Positions 38,186 to 50,132 of a stretch of DNA of 50,385 nucleotides are shown one piece after another; positions within the stretch are counted from its first letter, which is position 1, and each line of letters opens with the position of its first letter. Location: the NCBI RefSeq assembly GCF_016909155.1, contig NZ_JAFBFG010000023.1, positions 1 to 50,385 on the forward strand, written 5' to 3'. The position numbers and the translations under genes are program-made. The notes below the pieces were generated by a model, which was not told where the DNA came from, ran no database searches, and worked only from the letters and a program-made list of their open reading frames with translations. The stretch comes from Chryseomicrobium aureum. Its GTDB lineage: Bacteria; Bacillota; Bacilli; Bacillales_A; Planococcaceae.

Positions 38186-39718
38186 CTAGTGTTTGAAGTG
38201 ACGAATTCCTGTGAAGACCATGGCAATGCCTAACTCGTTTGCTTTATCAATGGAATCTTGGTCTTTGACAGATCCGCCTGGTTGAATAATTGCAGTGATA
38301 CCAGCAGCTGCTGCAGTCTCGACTGTGTCGGACATCGGGAAGAATGCATCTGATGCTAGTGCTGCTCCGCGTGCTTTGTCTCCTGCTTGTTCAAGTGCAA
38401 TTTTCGCTGCACCGACACGGTTCATCTGCCCCGCTCCGACACCAAGTGTCATTTGCGCATCTGACACAACGATGGCATTTGATTTCACGTGTTTGACAAC
38501 ATTCCAGCCAAGTTCAAGTGCTGCCCACTCTTCATCTGTTGGAGCGCGGTCTGTTACGATTTCAACGTTTGCATGGGCAAGAGATGCAGTGTCTGGAGAC
38601 TGGACGAGGAGTCCGCCTTCAATTGACACGACATTGAACGCTTCTTGTGAACCATCTTCAAATGGAATTGTTAACAGACGAATATTCTTCTTTGCCGTCA
38701 ACATCGCTAAAGCTTGTTCTGAGAATGACGGAGCGATAATAATCTCTAAGAAAATCCCACCAAGCACTTTCGCAGTTGCCGCATCGACTTCGCGATTAAG
38801 TGCAATGATGCCACCGAAGATGCTTGTTTCGTCCGACTCATACGCTTTTTGGAACGCTTCTGCAATCGTCTTTCCAACACCAACGCCACAAGGATTCATA
38901 TGCTTCACTGCAACTGCAGCAGGACCATCGAATTCTTTCACCAGTTGAATCGCAGCGTTTGCATCCTGGATGTTGTTGTACGAAAGTTCTTTGCCGTGTA
39001 CTTGGGTCGCTGCAGCAATGGAGAAAGCAGAACCCATCTTATTTTGATAGAATGCAGCTAGCTGATGTGGGTTTTCCCCATACCGTAAATCTTGTTTCTT
39101 TTCATACGTCAATGTCAGTGACTCTGGGAACTCGTCGCCTGCCATGTCGCTTAAATATGCCGCAATCCAAGCGTCATATGCAGCTGTGTGGCGGAACACT
39201 TTTGCAGCAAGTCGTTGACGCGTCGTAAGTTTTGTTTCACCTGACGTGCGCAGTTCATCTAGTACACTTGCATAATCAGCAGGATCTGTGACGACCGTGA
39301 CATACTGATGATTTTTTGCGGACGCACGAAGCATACTCGGGCCGCCGATATCAATATTTTCAATTGCTAGTTCTGGTGTTACGTCTGGACGCTGAATCGT
39401 CGATTGGAACGGGTAGAGATTCACACAAACTACTTGAATAGGCTGAATCGCATGCTCCTCTAGTTGTGCAAGGTGAGCGGGATCATCGTGTTTTGACAAC
39501 AATCCCCCATGAATTTTAGGGTGCAGCGTTTTGACACGCCCTTCTAAAATTTCCGGGAAACCGGTCACGTCGCCAACAGCGGTTACGGGAATTCCTGCTT
39601 CTTGAAGAGCCGCTTTCGTCCCTCCCGTAGATAACAATTCGTACCCAAGTTCCACTAATTGTTGTGCGAAGTCTACGATGCCCAATTTGTCGGACACACT
39701 GAGTAATGCTCGTTTCAT
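38186..39718 (-). CDS. purH: Bifunctional AICAR formyltransferase / IMP cyclohydrolase
   Basis: 510 residues. The N-terminal MGS-like cyclohydrolase domain has [11 protein letters not shown] and [15 protein letters not shown]. The formyltransferase domain has KHMNPCGVG and [15 protein letters not shown]. Catalyses the last two steps to IMP. Its ATG overlaps the purN stop (ATGA). Confidence 0.97.
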   Translation of the reverse strand: MKRALLSVSDKLGIVDFAQQLVELGYELLSTGGTKAALQEAGIPVTAVGDVTGFPEILEGRVKTLHPKIHGGLLSKHDDPAHLAQLEEHAIQPIQVVCVNLYPFQSTIQRPDVTPELAIENIDIGGPSMLRASAKNHQYVTVVTDPADYASVLDELRTSGETKLTTRQRLAAKVFRHTAAYDAWIAAYLSDMAGDEFPESLTLTYEKKQDLRYGENPHQLAAFYQNKMGSAFSIAAATQVHGKELSYNNIQDANAAIQLVKEFDGPAAVAVKHMNPCGVGVGKTIAEAFQKAYESDETSIFGGIIALNREVDAATAKVLGGIFLEIIIAPSFSEQALAMLTAKKNIRLLTIPFEDGSQEAFNVVSIEGGLLVQSPDTASLAHANVEIVTDRAPTDEEWAALELGWNVVKHVKSNAIVVSDAQMTLGVGAGQMNRVGAAKIALEQAGDKARGAALASDAFFPMSDTVETAAAAGITAIIQPGGSVKDQDSIDKANELGIAMVFTGIRHFKH

Positions 39719-40290
39719 TTCATTCTCTCCTCATTCCATAGCTGGTCTAGTGCTTCTCTATAAAGTTCATGTTCTACTGCATGAATGCATGCCTCTGTCT
39801 GCTCTACTGTTGCCTGAACTTTCACCGCACGTTGGGCTAAAATCGGACCTGTATCCATACCCGCATCGACTAAATGGACCGTTACACCTGTCACCTGTAC
39901 GCCATATGCAAGTGCCTGACCGATTGCGTCTTTTCCAGGAAACGCAGGAAGAAGAGACGGATGGATATTGACGATTTTATTCGGATACGCGTTTAGTAAA
40001 GTTGGGCCAATTAACCGCATGTATCCGGCAAGTACTAAAAAGTCTACCTGCCAACTGCGCAGCTGGTCAAGAACAGCTTGTTCATAATCCACTTTAGATG
40101 CAAACGCTTTTGGTGACAACTGCGCGGTAGGAACGCCCCACTTTGCTGCACGGTCTAAGACGAATGCCTCTTCTTTGTCACTGAACACACCGACGACTTT
40201 GCCGTGGAGATGACCCTCTTTTGTTGCTTGGTAAAGCGCTTCTGCATTCGAGCCATTGCCCGACGCAAAAATTGCAAAACGAATGGTCAT
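39715..40290 (-). CDS. purN: Phosphoribosylglycinamide formyltransferase
   Basis: 191 residues. [13 protein letters not shown] binds the phosphate, and [12 protein letters not shown] holds the catalytic Asn-His; D of [10 protein letters not shown] is present. Adds a formyl group from 10-formyl-THF to GAR. Start ATG 40290 after GGGAG, one base past the purM stop. Longer frames overlap purM. Confidence 0.95.
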   Translation of the reverse strand: MTIRFAIFASGNGSNAEALYQATKEGHLHGKVVGVFSDKEEAFVLDRAAKWGVPTAQLSPKAFASKVDYEQAVLDQLRSWQVDFLVLAGYMRLIGPTLLNAYPNKIVNIHPSLLPAFPGKDAIGQALAYGVQVTGVTVHLVDAGMDTGPILAQRAVKVQATVEQTEACIHAVEHELYREALDQLWNEERMK

Positions 40291-40291
40291 G

Positions 40292-41338
40292 TTAGAGACT
40301 CCCATCCTGGTCGCCAGTAAACGCAACGCCTGCCGTCTCGGTGACAGTTCCAATCACATACGCTGTCTCTCCAGCTTCGCGTAAAGCTTTGAGTGCGCGC
40401 TCTTGATCTTTTTCGTCGACTGCGACAACAAATCCAATCCCCATATTGAACACGCCATAAAGGTCCCGGTCTTCTAAAGACCCAAGTTCTTTCAGATGGG
40501 TGAAAATTTCTGGAACTGGCCAGTTGCCAAGAGAAATCGATACGCCCAGTGCTTCCGGTAACATCCGTGGTAAATTTTCGAAGAACCCACCACCCGTCAC
40601 GTGCGCCATCCCTTTGATCGAAACAGCCTTTTTAAGTGCTGCAATTTGTTTTGAATAGATTCTTGTTGGTGCAAGGAGTACGTCTGCATAGGTTTTGTCA
40701 GCAAATGGCACCGCATCGGAAAGGTTGATGTCATGCTGCGAGAACAAAATATAACGTACTAAAGAATAGCCATTGGAGTGAATGCCACTAGAAGACAAAC
40801 CGATCAACACTTGGCCAGCTGCGATCTCTTCACCTGTAATGACGTCCGCTTTTTCACAAGCCCCGACCGCAAAACCTGCTAAGTCATATTCGTCTTCTTC
40901 GTAAAGTCCTGGCATTTCAGCTGTTTCACCACCGATAAGTGCTGCTCCAGCTTCCACACAACCGTCTGCTACGCCTTTGACGATTTGCTCGATTTTTTCA
41001 GGAACTGCTTTTCCAAGCGCTACATAATCCAGGAAAAACAAAGGTTCTGCACCTTGCGCAACGATGTCATTTACACACATTGCGACACAGTCGATACCGA
41101 TTGTGTCATGACGGTCTGCCATAAACGCAAGTTTCAGCTTCGTTCCGACACCGTCCGTTCCAGAAATCAAGACCGGTTGTTTCAGTCCAAGTGCGGATAA
41201 ATCGAACTGGCCACCGAAGCCACCAAATGTTCCTTGTACACCGAGACGTGTCGTACGTTCGACGTGGCTCTTCATTCGGTTGACCGCTTCATACCCCGCC
41301 TCAATATTCACTCCTGCTTGTTCATATGCTTTTGACAT
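40292..41338 (-). CDS. purM: Phosphoribosylformylglycinamidine cyclo-ligase
   Basis: 348 residues of the AIRS family. [26 protein letters not shown] and [11 protein letters not shown] are the ATP and substrate loops. It closes the imidazole ring to form AIR. 11 bases after purF. Confidence 0.97.
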   Translation of the reverse strand: MSKAYEQAGVNIEAGYEAVNRMKSHVERTTRLGVQGTFGGFGGQFDLSALGLKQPVLISGTDGVGTKLKLAFMADRHDTIGIDCVAMCVNDIVAQGAEPLFFLDYVALGKAVPEKIEQIVKGVADGCVEAGAALIGGETAEMPGLYEEDEYDLAGFAVGACEKADVITGEEIAAGQVLIGLSSSGIHSNGYSLVRYILFSQHDINLSDAVPFADKTYADVLLAPTRIYSKQIAALKKAVSIKGMAHVTGGGFFENLPRMLPEALGVSISLGNWPVPEIFTHLKELGSLEDRDLYGVFNMGIGFVVAVDEKDQERALKALREAGETAYVIGTVTETAGVAFTGDQDGSL

Positions 41339-41349
41339 TGTACAGCCTC

Positions 41350-42771
41350 CTAGCGCACCAATTCTTTTTCATGCGGCAATTTAGTATCGGAATAGATCGA
41401 TGTTGGGTACTCTCCTGTAAAACATGCGAGACACTGACCGCAGTTTTTCGCTTCAGGTGAACGACCGATTGCACCTAACAGACCGTCTACTGATAAGAAA
41501 GACAACGAGTCTGCTCCAATGATTTCACGCATCTCTTCAACTGAGTTGTTCGCAGCAATCAACTCCGAATCTGAGCTGATATCGATTCCGTAAAAACATG
41601 GATTCTTCAGTGGTGGCGAACTAATGACCACATGCACTTCACTTGCTCCTGCTTCTTTTAACATGTTGACGATGCGTCGAGACGTTGTACCGCGCACAAT
41701 CGAGTCATCCACCATGACGACCCGTTTGCCATTCACTACTTGACGAACCGGAGATAATTTCATTTTCACACCGCGCTCGCGCAGTTCTTGGGACGGTTGA
41801 ATGAACGTACGCCCTACGTACCTGTTTTTAATCAAGCCCATCTCATAAGGAATTCCGGACTGTTCAGAAAAGCCAATTGCCGCTGAAATACTCGAGTCAG
41901 GAACACCTGTCACGATATCCGCTTCAATTTGCACCTCTTTCGCCAGTTGAATTCCAAGGCGTTTACGCGCTGAATGGATGTTGATCCCATCGATGTCTGA
42001 GTCGGGACGCGAGAAATAAATGTATTCCATTGAACAGATTGCACGTCCACGGTCTTCTGTGTAATACGAAGAGCGAACCCCTTTGTCATCGATAATCAAC
42101 ATCTCACCAGGCTCTACAGAACGAATGACTTCTGCACCGATCAAGTCAAACGCACTCGTTTCAGAGGCGACGACAAACCCACCGTTCAAACGACCAAGAG
42201 AAAGTGGACGCATGCCATTCGGATCTTGTGCAACCATTAAGAAGTCTTCTGTTAATATCAAAAATGCAAATGCACCCTTTAGTAGGCGCAGCGCTTGTTT
42301 TGCACGCTCTTCAAACGATTGCAGGTGACTGCGCTTAATTAAATGTGCCAGCACTTCCGTGTCAGAAGTCGTCTGGAAGATGCTTCCCTGACGTTCTAGA
42401 CTACGTTTCAAGTCCGTTGCGTTGACGATATTTCCGTTATGGGCAATCGCTAGTGCACCAGTCGTAGAGTTAAAAAGGAGCGGCTGAACGTTTGCGAGTC
42501 CAGAGCCACCAGCTGTCGCATAGCGAACGTGTGAGATAGCAGCCTTGCCTTGTAGTGCTTTTAACTTTGTCTCATCAAATACGTCGTTGACAAGCCCTTC
42601 CCCGCGAACGGCACGTAAGAACTCTCCGTCTGTAGCGACAATTCCAGCTCCTTCTTGGCCACGGTGTTGAAGCGCATGAAGCCCGTAATAGCACATGGGT
42701 GCAGGATCATGATGACCCCACACGCCAAATACGCCACACTCTTCATTTAGTCCTCGGATTTCAGTAAGCAT
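41350..42771 (-). CDS. purF: Amidophosphoribosyltransferase
   Basis: 473 residues. An 11-residue propeptide precedes the catalytic Cys C12 ([11 protein letters not shown]). The Ntn glutaminase domain is followed by a PRTase domain with [15 protein letters not shown]-terminal Cys residues ([15 protein letters not shown]) suit the 4Fe-4S cluster of the B. subtilis type. Commits PRPP to purines. Start ATG 42771 after AAAGGAG, overlapping purL by 25 bases. Confidence 0.96.
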   Translation of the reverse strand: MLTEIRGLNEECGVFGVWGHHDPAPMCYYGLHALQHRGQEGAGIVATDGEFLRAVRGEGLVNDVFDETKLKALQGKAAISHVRYATAGGSGLANVQPLLFNSTTGALAIAHNGNIVNATDLKRSLERQGSIFQTTSDTEVLAHLIKRSHLQSFEERAKQALRLLKGAFAFLILTEDFLMVAQDPNGMRPLSLGRLNGGFVVASETSAFDLIGAEVIRSVEPGEMLIIDDKGVRSSYYTEDRGRAICSMEYIYFSRPDSDIDGINIHSARKRLGIQLAKEVQIEADIVTGVPDSSISAAIGFSEQSGIPYEMGLIKNRYVGRTFIQPSQELRERGVKMKLSPVRQVVNGKRVVMVDDSIVRGTTSRRIVNMLKEAGASEVHVVISSPPLKNPCFYGIDISSDSELIAANNSVEEMREIIGADSLSFLSVDGLLGAIGRSPEAKNCGQCLACFTGEYPTSIYSDTKLPHEKELVR

Positions 42772-44975
42772 GGAATAGCTCCTTTCCAGGCAGCGAATAA
42801 TTCCGCTACCGGTAACTGGATCCACGTATCACCAGTTGTCGAATGAATTTTGAATTCATCTTGCTCTGTGATTTCACCGATTGCTTGTGCATCCGGTACA
42901 GCTTGTTCGAACTTTTCAGCATGTTGTTTTGCAACCGTTACGATAAAGCGAGATTGTGATTCACTATAAAGAGCTGTTACTGCAGATCCTTCAAGTGTTA
43001 CGTCGACACCAAACTTTGTGCCAAAGACGACTTCTGCTAAAGCTACTGCCACGCCACCTTCTGCTACATCGTGTGCAGATGCGACAAGGCCAGAGCGAAT
43101 CGCTGTCAATAATGCTTTTTGACGACGCGTCTCAATTTCTAAATCTAGTGCCGGCGCTTTTCCGGAAATTGAACCTTCTACAAGTTTTTGAAGTTCCGAA
43201 CCTCCGAACTCCGTTGTCGTTTCACCAATCAAATAGACACTATCACCTGCTGCTTTTGCATGTTGTGTTGTCACATGTGCAAGGTCATCGATCAATCCGA
43301 CCATACCAATTGTCGGTGTTGGATACACTGCCGCACCACTGCGCTCGTTGTATAATGAAACATTCCCACCGATAACCGGTGCATCTAGCGCAAGACATGC
43401 TGCAGAAATACCATCTGCAGACTGGTCAAGTTGCCAGAAGATTTCTGGGTTTTCAGGACTGCCGAAGTTCAAGCAATCTGTGATAGCAAGTGGCTTTCCA
43501 CCCGAACACACAATATTACGAGCTGCTTCTGCAACCGCAATCTTGCCCCCTGTTACAGGATCAAGATAGATATAGCGTGAGTTACAGTCTGTCGTCATTG
43601 CGAGCGCTTTATTGGTGCCACGAACGCGAACGACCGCTGCATCCGAACCAGGCGTTACAACTGTGGATGTGCGCACTTGGTAGTCATACTGGTCATACAC
43701 CCATTCTTTCGAGGCAATCGTCGGTTGAGAAAGGAGCGATACGAGTGTCTTTTGAACATCTTCCACTTGAGGCTCTGTATTTTCTTGTGCTTGGAATTCT
43801 CTGAAATAAGCAGGTTCTTGCTTTGGTTTGTTATAAACGGGTGCTTCTTCAGCTAATGCATCCGCAGGAACTTCTGCGACCACTTCACCGTGATGGATCA
43901 AACGAAGCATTTTATCGTTTGTCACTTCTCCGACAGCTACACAGTCGAGGTCGTACTTTTCAAAAATCTCGACGATTTCTTGTTCGCGGCCTTTTTTGAC
44001 GACCAGAAGCATACGCTCTTGCGACTCGGATAACATCATTTCATACGCTGTCATCCCAGTTTCACGTTGTGGCACGCGGTCTAGGTGCATCTCGATACCG
44101 AAACCAGCTTTTGAAGCCATTTCAGCAGACGAGGATGTCAGACCCGCGGCTCCCATATCTTGTATCCCGATCAATGCATCAGATTTGATAACTTCTAAAC
44201 AGGCTTCAAGTAAAAGCTTTTCCATAAATGGATCGCCAACTTGTACAGCTGGACGTTTTTTCTCTGATTCTTCGTTTAATTCCTCAGAAGCAAATGTTGC
44301 TCCGTGAATTCCGTCGCGGCCAGTTTTTGCACCAGCATAAAGAACAGTATTGCCGACACCCGCTGCGATTCCGCGCTGGATGTCTTCGTGATTGATGAGT
44401 CCCACTGCCATCGCGTTGACGAGTGGATTTCCTTCATAACACGGATCAAACTGGATTTCTCCACCGACCGTTGGAATGCCGATACAGTTTCCGTACCCTG
44501 CAATTCCAGCGACGACTTCTTCAAACAAATACTTCACACGTGGTGTCTCAAGTTCCCCAAAGCGAAGGGAGTTTAATAGAGCAATTGGGCGCGCACCCAT
44601 TGAAAATACATCGCGAATGATTCCACCGACACCCGTTGCAGCGCCTTGATACGGTTCAATAGCAGATGGGTGGTTGTGCGATTCCATTTTGAAAACAACG
44701 GCTTGCCCGTCTCCAATATCTACAATTCCGGCACCTTCCCCAGGACCTTGTAATACTTGTGGGCCTGTCGTTGGGAACTTGCGAAGAACAGGTTTCGAGT
44801 TTTTATACGAACAGTGTTCGGACCACATGACAGAAAACAAGCCCGTTTCCGTGTAGTTCGGCGTACGTCCAAGAATGGAAGTTGCTAGTTCAAACTCTTC
44901 ATCCGACATCCCCATTTGGGCGTACAACTTCATTTCTTTCACTTGTTCAGCTGTTGGTTCAAGCATGACTGACAT
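42747..44975 (-). CDS. purL: Phosphoribosylformylglycinamidine synthase subunit PurL
   Basis: 742 residues, the small PurL of the PurSQL complex. [45 protein letters not shown] and [12 protein letters not shown] are the ATP and FGAR sites. Converts FGAR and ammonia to FGAM. Start ATG 44975 after GGAGG; its start overlaps purQ by 17 bases. Confidence 0.97.
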   Translation of the reverse strand: MSVMLEPTAEQVKEMKLYAQMGMSDEEFELATSILGRTPNYTETGLFSVMWSEHCSYKNSKPVLRKFPTTGPQVLQGPGEGAGIVDIGDGQAVVFKMESHNHPSAIEPYQGAATGVGGIIRDVFSMGARPIALLNSLRFGELETPRVKYLFEEVVAGIAGYGNCIGIPTVGGEIQFDPCYEGNPLVNAMAVGLINHEDIQRGIAAGVGNTVLYAGAKTGRDGIHGATFASEELNEESEKKRPAVQVGDPFMEKLLLEACLEVIKSDALIGIQDMGAAGLTSSSAEMASKAGFGIEMHLDRVPQRETGMTAYEMMLSESQERMLLVVKKGREQEIVEIFEKYDLDCVAVGEVTNDKMLRLIHHGEVVAEVPADALAEEAPVYNKPKQEPAYFREFQAQENTEPQVEDVQKTLVSLLSQPTIASKEWVYDQYDYQVRTSTVVTPGSDAAVVRVRGTNKALAMTTDCNSRYIYLDPVTGGKIAVAEAARNIVCSGGKPLAITDCLNFGSPENPEIFWQLDQSADGISAACLALDAPVIGGNVSLYNERSGAAVYPTPTIGMVGLIDDLAHVTTQHAKAAGDSVYLIGETTTEFGGSELQKLVEGSISGKAPALDLEIETRRQKALLTAIRSGLVASAHDVAEGGVAVALAEVVFGTKFGVDVTLEGSAVTALYSESQSRFIVTVAKQHAEKFEQAVPDAQAIGEITEQDEFKIHSTTGDTWIQLPVAELFAAWKGAIPCLLKSED

Positions 44976-45645
44976 GGGATTCCCTCCACTGTTTTAAGAT
45001 TGATCGGAATAAAGGCAAACCGTCTGTTCCACCCATCACTTCGTGTACAGCACGCTCAGGGTGCGGCATCATGCCCAGTACGTTTCCTTGTTCGTTGATG
45101 ATGCCAGCGATGTTGGATAACGAACCGTTTGGCCCTTCGCCAACGTATTTAAACACAATTTGATTGTTGGCTTCGAGTTGTTTTGCTGTCTCTTCGTCGC
45201 AGAAGTAATTTCCTTCGCCGTGTGCGATTGGAATTTGAATCGTTTGGCCTTGTTCGTATTCACCTGTGAATAGCGTGTCCGCATTGACGACTTCTAATGC
45301 CACTGTGCGGCAAATGAATTTCAAGTTTTTGTTGCGGAGGAGTGCCCCAGGAAGCAAACGCGCTTCTGTTAGTACTTGGAATCCATTACAAACGCCTAAA
45401 ATTGGTTTACCTTGTTCTGCTGCTTTTTTCACTTCACTCATGATGTTGGAGAACTGAGCGATAGCGCCGCAACGAAGGTAATCTCCGTATGAGAAGCCAC
45501 CTGGCAATAAAATGGCGTCGTAGCCACTGAGATCGGCTTTGTCATGCCAGACGTACTCGACATCTTGTCCGAGTTCATCTTGAATGGCATGAAACATATC
45601 CAAATCACAGTTCGAGCCAGGAAACTGGATCACTGCGAATTTCAT
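44959..45645 (-). CDS. purQ: Phosphoribosylformylglycinamidine synthase subunit PurQ
   Basis: 228 residues of class I glutamine amidotransferase. Nucleophile C86 in LGVCNGFQ, His and Glu in MMPHPERAV. Delivers ammonia to PurL. ATGA overlap with purS. Confidence 0.97.
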   Translation of the reverse strand: MKFAVIQFPGSNCDLDMFHAIQDELGQDVEYVWHDKADLSGYDAILLPGGFSYGDYLRCGAIAQFSNIMSEVKKAAEQGKPILGVCNGFQVLTEARLLPGALLRNKNLKFICRTVALEVVNADTLFTGEYEQGQTIQIPIAHGEGNYFCDEETAKQLEANNQIVFKYVGEGPNGSLSNIAGIINEQGNVLGMMPHPERAVHEVMGGTDGLPLFRSILKQWRESHVSHA

Positions 45646-45896
45646 TGCGAGACCGCCTCCTCAATCTCGTAGCGGTAATCTTCAATGACTGTATTTGTCA
45701 AAAGACGTTCACACATCTCTTTAATGACCGTGTCTAAATCACGTGTCCCTTCTTCGATTTGAAGTTCGAGAAATTTCCCGATACGGACATCTTGCACTTC
45801 TTTATAATCCATAGCATGAAGCGCACCTTTGACTGCAGAACCTTGTGGATCTAAAACACTTTCACGTAACGTGACATAGACATTTACTTTTTTCAT
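45642..45896 (-). CDS. purS: Phosphoribosylformylglycinamidine synthase subunit PurS
   Basis: 84 residues: [39 protein letters not shown], the standard PurS fold. Bridges PurL and PurQ in the complex. ATGA overlaps at both ends, so tightly coupled with purC and purQ. Confidence 0.96.
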   Translation of the reverse strand: MKKVNVYVTLRESVLDPQGSAVKGALHAMDYKEVQDVRIGKFLELQIEEGTRDLDTVIKEMCERLLTNTVIEDYRYEIEEAVSQ

Positions 45897-46609
45897 TGAG
45901 ATTTGCCTCCTAAGCGAGAAAGAATAATGGAATAGCCATCTGTAAGATTTCCTAAGTTGCGTCTGAATACATCTTTATCTAGTTTTTGCTTTGTCTCTTT
46001 GTCCCAGAGACGGCACGTATCAGGTGAAATCTCATCTGCCAACAAAATTTCACCGTCTGCTGTGCGTCCAAATTCAACCTTGAAATCAACTAGTGTTACG
46101 CCGATTTCATCGAAAATGGAAAGAAGCGCTGTATTGATTTCACGTCCAAGGTGCTCGAGTGTTTGTTTTTCACTGTCTGTCACAAGCTCAAGTAACGCAA
46201 TATGTGCATCTGTCAGAAGTGGATCACCTAGCGCATCGTCTTTGTAGTAGAATTCTACAAGCGGCCGCTTTAGTGGAGTTCCTTCTTCAAAGCCAAGGCG
46301 TTTTGCCAAGCTCCCAGCTGCGATGTTGCGAACGACAACTTCTAGTGGAATGATGTCGACTTTTTTCACAAGTTGCTCCGTTTCCGAGAGCTGTTCGATA
46401 AAGTGAGAGGGAATGCCTTTCGCATGAAGTTTTTCAAAAAGGACGGCGGTGATCTGATTGTTTAAACGCGCTTTGCCGTCGATTTCTTCCTTCTTCTCTC
46501 CATTGAAAGCCGTTGCGCTGTTTTTATACTGCACATACAACACGTCCGGTTTGTCCGTTGTAAACAGTTGTTTCGCTTTCCCTTCATACACAAGAGCACC
46601 TTTTTGCAC
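45893..46609 (-). CDS. purC: Phosphoribosylaminoimidazole-succinocarboxamide synthase
   Basis: 238 residues: VYEGKAKQLFTTDKPDVLYVQYKNSATAFNG, EVVVRNIAAGSLAKRLG and DFKVEFGR...LADEISPDTCRLWD. Adds aspartate to CAIR. GTG start at 46609 after AGGAGG, 12 bases after purB. Confidence 0.97.
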   Translation of the reverse strand: MQKGALVYEGKAKQLFTTDKPDVLYVQYKNSATAFNGEKKEEIDGKARLNNQITAVLFEKLHAKGIPSHFIEQLSETEQLVKKVDIIPLEVVVRNIAAGSLAKRLGFEEGTPLKRPLVEFYYKDDALGDPLLTDAHIALLELVTDSEKQTLEHLGREINTALLSIFDEIGVTLVDFKVEFGRTADGEILLADEISPDTCRLWDKETKQKLDKDVFRRNLGNLTDGYSIILSRLGGKSQ

Positions 46610-46621
46610 GTAAAACGCCTC

Positions 46622-47920
46622 CTAGTTGTTTAAGCCAACGCGATCAAAGATCGCATCTACTTGCTGGATGTGGTAGTTGTAATCGAAACATTCTTCAATT
46701 TCCGCTGCTGAAAGCTTCTCTGAAACCGTCTTGTCTGCTTCTACAAGTGGCTTGAAGTGAGACTGTGTCTCCCAAGCGTTCATGGCAAGTGGTTGTACTG
46801 TGTCATAGGCCGCTTCACGAGACATGCCTTTGTCGATCAACGCAAGTAGTACACGTTGTGAATAAATAAGACCTAATGTCGAGTCCATGTTGCGCTTCAT
46901 GTTTTCTGGGAATACCGTCAAGTTTTTCACGATGTTGCCGAAACGGTTCAACATGTAGTTCAATGTGATTGTCGCATCCGGCAAGATCACACGCTCTGCT
47001 GACGAGTGCGAGATATCACGTTCGTGCCACAGTGCAACGTTTTCCATTGCCGTTACCATATGTCCACGAAGTAATCGTGCAAGACCTGTCATGTTCTCAG
47101 AACCAATTGGATTGCGCTTGTGTGGCATTGCAGAAGATCCTTTTTGCCCTTTTGCAAAGAACTCTTCCACTTCACGTGTCTCTGATTTTTGAAGACCACG
47201 AATTTCAGTAGCAAACTTTTCAATCGAAGCACCTATCAAAGCAATTGTGCTGATGTACTGAGCGTGACGGTCACGTTGCAGTGTTTGTGTAGAGATTGGC
47301 GCTGCCGCAAGACCAAGATTGTCACATACATACTTTTCAACAAACGGATCGATATTTGCGTATGTTCCAACGGCACCCGAAAGCTTACCAGTCTCAATCA
47401 CTTTCGCAGCTGCTTCAAAACGCTCAAGGTTTCGTTTCATTTCCTCGCGCCATAGTGCTAGCTTAAGACCAAACGTTGTCGGTTCTGCGTGCACTCCGTG
47501 TGTGCGTCCCATCATGACCGTGTATTTGTGTTCTTTCGCTTTGACACCTAAGATTTCAATGAAGTTTTCAATGTCACGGCGTAAAATAACGTTTGCTTGT
47601 TTGATTAAATACGAAAGCGCCGTATCGACAACATCCGTAGACGTCAGGCCGTAATGCACCCACTTCTTCTCTTCACCAAGTGTTTCAGAGACAGCACGTG
47701 TGAATGCCACCACGTCATGACGTGTCTCTTCTTCAATTTCTAAAATACGGTCAACAGAAAACGTTGCGTTTTCACGTAATACTTTCACGTCTTCTTTTGG
47801 AATCTCGCCAAGCTCAGCCCATGCTTCACACGCTAAGATTTCGACTTCCAACCATGCTTCGTATTTGTTTTGTTCTGTCCAGATAGCGCCCATTTCGGGA
47901 CGTGTATAACGTTCAATCAT
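46622..47920 (-). CDS. purB: Adenylosuccinate lyase
   Basis: 432 residues of the fumarase/aspartase family. The signature loop is [28 protein letters not shown] and [14 protein letters not shown] carry other active-site residues. Acts both in IMP synthesis (SAICAR) and in AMP formation. 12 bases after purK. Confidence 0.97.
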   Translation of the reverse strand: MIERYTRPEMGAIWTEQNKYEAWLEVEILACEAWAELGEIPKEDVKVLRENATFSVDRILEIEEETRHDVVAFTRAVSETLGEEKKWVHYGLTSTDVVDTALSYLIKQANVILRRDIENFIEILGVKAKEHKYTVMMGRTHGVHAEPTTFGLKLALWREEMKRNLERFEAAAKVIETGKLSGAVGTYANIDPFVEKYVCDNLGLAAAPISTQTLQRDRHAQYISTIALIGASIEKFATEIRGLQKSETREVEEFFAKGQKGSSAMPHKRNPIGSENMTGLARLLRGHMVTAMENVALWHERDISHSSAERVILPDATITLNYMLNRFGNIVKNLTVFPENMKRNMDSTLGLIYSQRVLLALIDKGMSREAAYDTVQPLAMNAWETQSHFKPLVEADKTVSEKLSAAEIEECFDYNYHIQQVDAIFDRVGLNN

Positions 47921-47932
47921 TGTTAGTTCCTC

Positions 47933-49051
47933 CTATGACCAAATGCCGGTCTCTTCTAATTCAAACAATGTTCGTTCCAAGTCATCGGTCATCACTGTGA
48001 TATGCCCCATTTTGCGGTCATGCTTTGCCTCTTTTTTTCCGTATAAGTGAAGTGACCATTCCGGGTGCTTCGTCAATTGGTTGGCAGCAGGTGCAACATG
48101 TTGACCTAGTAAGTTCACCATGATAGAAGACTCCCACAGAATCGGCTTTCGTAATGGCCATCCACAAACAGCGCGAATGTGTTGTTGAAACTGGGAGACG
48201 TTGCAGGCTTCAATAGAATAGTGACCTGAGTTATGCGGCCGTGGTGCCAATTCGTTGATAATCAAGTCGTCTTCGATGACGAACATCTCGACAGCGAGTG
48301 TTCCGACAAGAGAAAGGTGCTCTGCAATTTGCTTTGCAGCTTGCTCTGCTTTTTTTTCAATCGTATGTGTGACACGTGCTGGAACGATACTTTGATGCAA
48401 AATATGATTGACATGAATATTTTCAGCGATTGGCAGGATGTGACACTCTCCTGCTGCATTTCGGTGAATGATGGTTGAAATTTCTTTCGTGAATGGGATC
48501 ACTTTTTCAAGTACACATGGTGTGTTGCGAATCAGTTCGGCCGCTTCAGAAAGATCTTCAGGTGATGTGAGCTTTACTTGACCTTTGCCGTCATATCCTC
48601 CGCGTGCAGTTTTCAGAATGGAAGGGTAGCCGATTTTCCCGACCTGCTCTTCCAAGTCCTCTACAGACTCGATAATGACAAACGGTGCAACTGGCACGCC
48701 TGCTTTTTCAAGTTCCATCTTCTCTATGCGACGGTCTTGCGTGATGCGAATCAGCTCTGCCCCTTGAGGAACGTATGCATAATCCATCACTTTTTTCAGG
48801 CCTTCGTAATCAATGTTTTCAAACTCATACGTGATGACGTCACTTGCTTCTGCAAGCTCTGCAAGCGCCTGTTCGTCATCATAAGCAGCGACGATCCGTA
48901 TATCTGCCACCTGCCCGCATGGCGAATCCATAGCAGGATCAAGTACAGCGACGCGAAAGCCTGCTTCTTTAGCAGCAAGAGCCATCATTCGTCCTAATTG
49001 CCCGCCGCCAATAATCCCAATCGTTTGACCCGGATAAATCACTTTCGTCAT
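47933..49051 (-). CDS. purK: N5-carboxyaminoimidazole ribonucleotide synthase
   Basis: 372 residues, ATP-grasp. [24 protein letters not shown] at the N-terminus, [18 protein letters not shown], and [17 protein letters not shown]. Carboxylates AIR with bicarbonate and ATP. ATGA overlap with purE. Confidence 0.97.
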   Translation of the reverse strand: MTKVIYPGQTIGIIGGGQLGRMMALAAKEAGFRVAVLDPAMDSPCGQVADIRIVAAYDDEQALAELAEASDVITYEFENIDYEGLKKVMDYAYVPQGAELIRITQDRRIEKMELEKAGVPVAPFVIIESVEDLEEQVGKIGYPSILKTARGGYDGKGQVKLTSPEDLSEAAELIRNTPCVLEKVIPFTKEISTIIHRNAAGECHILPIAENIHVNHILHQSIVPARVTHTIEKKAEQAAKQIAEHLSLVGTLAVEMFVIEDDLIINELAPRPHNSGHYSIEACNVSQFQQHIRAVCGWPLRKPILWESSIMVNLLGQHVAPAANQLTKHPEWSLHLYGKKEAKHDRKMGHITVMTDDLERTLFELEETGIWS

Positions 49052-49536
49052 ACAAGGTCACCTGAACTTTCTTCAACAGCCTGGCGTGTCTTTTCGCGTC
49101 TCGCTTCTAAACGTTCTGCAACTGCAGCATCTGTCATACCGAGCATTTGCGCTGCTAGTAAACCAGCATTCGTTGCGCCAGCTTTTCCGATTGCAACAGT
49201 TGCTACCGGAACACCGCCTGGCATCTGTACGATAGAAAGTAGCGAATCTAAACCGTTCAGTGCTTTTGATTGCACAGGGACACCGATTACTGGAAGCGTC
49301 GTTTTCGCTGCTACCATTCCCGGGAGGTGCGCAGCCCCTCCAGCACCTGCGATGATCACTTGGATGCCGCGGCCACGTGCTTGCTCCGCATAAGTAAACA
49401 TAGCATCTGGTGTTCGGTGTGCTGATACGACTTTCTTTTCATAAGCTATCTCAAGTTCCTCTAAGACCTCACAGGCATGTTGCATCGTTTCCCAATCACT
49501 TGTGCTGCCCATGATGACGCCAACTTTTGCTGTCAT
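49048..49536 (-). CDS. purE: N5-carboxyaminoimidazole ribonucleotide mutase
   Basis: 162 residues: [32 protein letters not shown] and [24 protein letters not shown]. Converts N5-CAIR to CAIR. First gene of the pur operon, behind the guanine riboswitch and terminator. Confidence 0.97.
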   Translation of the reverse strand: MTAKVGVIMGSTSDWETMQHACEVLEELEIAYEKKVVSAHRTPDAMFTYAEQARGRGIQVIIAGAGGAAHLPGMVAAKTTLPVIGVPVQSKALNGLDSLLSIVQMPGGVPVATVAIGKAGATNAGLLAAQMLGMTDAAVAERLEARREKTRQAVEESSGDLV

Positions 49537-49563
49537 AGTGAAATCCCGCCTTTATCCGTTTAT

Positions 49564-49629
49564 AAAACAAAAATTCCCCAAATAATCTGCTTCGGACATA
49601 CGCACGAAAGCAGACTATTTGAGGAATTC
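49564..49629 (-). terminator. Riboswitch-controlled terminator of the pur operon
   Basis: On the minus strand an AATTCCTCAAATA-GTCTGCTT arm pairs with AAGCAGATTATTTGGGGAATT, followed by TTTTTG. About 20 paired bases. It lies between the aptamer and the purE start (49536), as needed for transcription attenuation when guanine is bound. Confidence 0.88.
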
Positions 49630-49692
49630 ATGAGGAGCCACGCATTTACCCATTCGTAAACACACCTTTCCTGCCGAAACATCAAAAGCCGC

Positions 49693-49767
49693 TTTCCCGC
49701 ATAGTCCTGTCATTTACGGTGACATGGTAGAAACACTTAAGCCAATCCTTAAGCATATATGGGGAAA
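49693..49767 (-). promoter_or_regulatory. Purine (guanine-class) riboswitch aptamer
   Basis: Read on the minus strand. P1 is TTTCCC-CATA with TATG-CGGGAAA. P2 has CTTAAG arms around GATTGG. The core is GTTTCTACC. P3 is TGTCA / TGACA around CCGTAAA, and the final core is GACTATG. The C in GACTA at the ligand-pairing position (a U in adenine riboswitches) marks a guanine/hypoxanthine aptamer. It controls purEKBCSQLFMNHD through the downstream terminator. Confidence 0.93.
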
Positions 49768-49788
49768 TCTATTCATCAATCTATCGCT

Positions 49789-49817
49789 AGTTTAGCAGGC
49801 TATCAAGGCAACGTCAA
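49789..49817 (-). promoter_or_regulatory. SigA promoter of the pur operon
   Basis: On the minus strand, -35 TTGACG (49812-49817), a 17-base spacer and -10 TAAACT (49789-49794). The transcript would start about 15 bases before the aptamer. Confidence 0.8.
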
Positions 49818-49821
49818 CCCA

Positions 49822-49834
49822 ATAACCGAACATT
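49822..49834 (+). promoter_or_regulatory. PurBox, likely PurR binding site
   Basis: ATAACCGAACATT matches the B. subtilis PurBox consensus AWWWCCGAACWWT at every position. It lies 4 bases upstream of the pur -35. PurR normally uses two inverted boxes; the second here (CGTTCG at 49855) is weak and unusually spaced. Confidence 0.6.
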
Positions 49835-49850
49835 AAATTTTTCTGACAAT

Positions 49851-50039
49851 TCATCGTTCGTCTTTTAGAGGGGTGACACAAAATTCAATTTGCTGTCGTA
49901 TGGGTACGGGTTGTCCGTCTTTTTCTTCGAATATGGGCACTTCACGTCTCCCAATGATTTGATAGCCTTGCTGCTGCAAGCGATCATACGCGCTTGCTAC
50001 GGTTTCATTTTCGTCAATTGCGACCCACTGTTTTTTCAT
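49851..50039 (-). CDS. yebG: YebG-like NETI-motif protein
   Basis: 62 residues: WVAIDENETVASAYDRLQQQGYQIIGRREVPIFEE. This is the small NETI-motif family found next to the pur operon in Bacillales (B. subtilis yebG); here the motif reads NETV. Function unknown. GAGGTGG ribosome site before the ATG. It lies upstream of the pur promoter, on the same strand. Confidence 0.8.
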   Translation of the reverse strand: MKKQWVAIDENETVASAYDRLQQQGYQIIGRREVPIFEEKDGQPVPIRQQIEFCVTPLKDER

Positions 50040-50132
50040 TCAACCACCTCACTTGTCGAGTATACCAAAATTGGGTGGTATGTGTGGGTGCAGAATCACC
50101 TTGTGCTCTAGAGCTACTTATACTCTCTGCAA

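Noticed and set aside
49855-49860. Second PurBox (CGTTCG)
   Set aside because: It matches only the core, lies in the yebG coding end, and its spacing from the first box is wider than usual for PurR.
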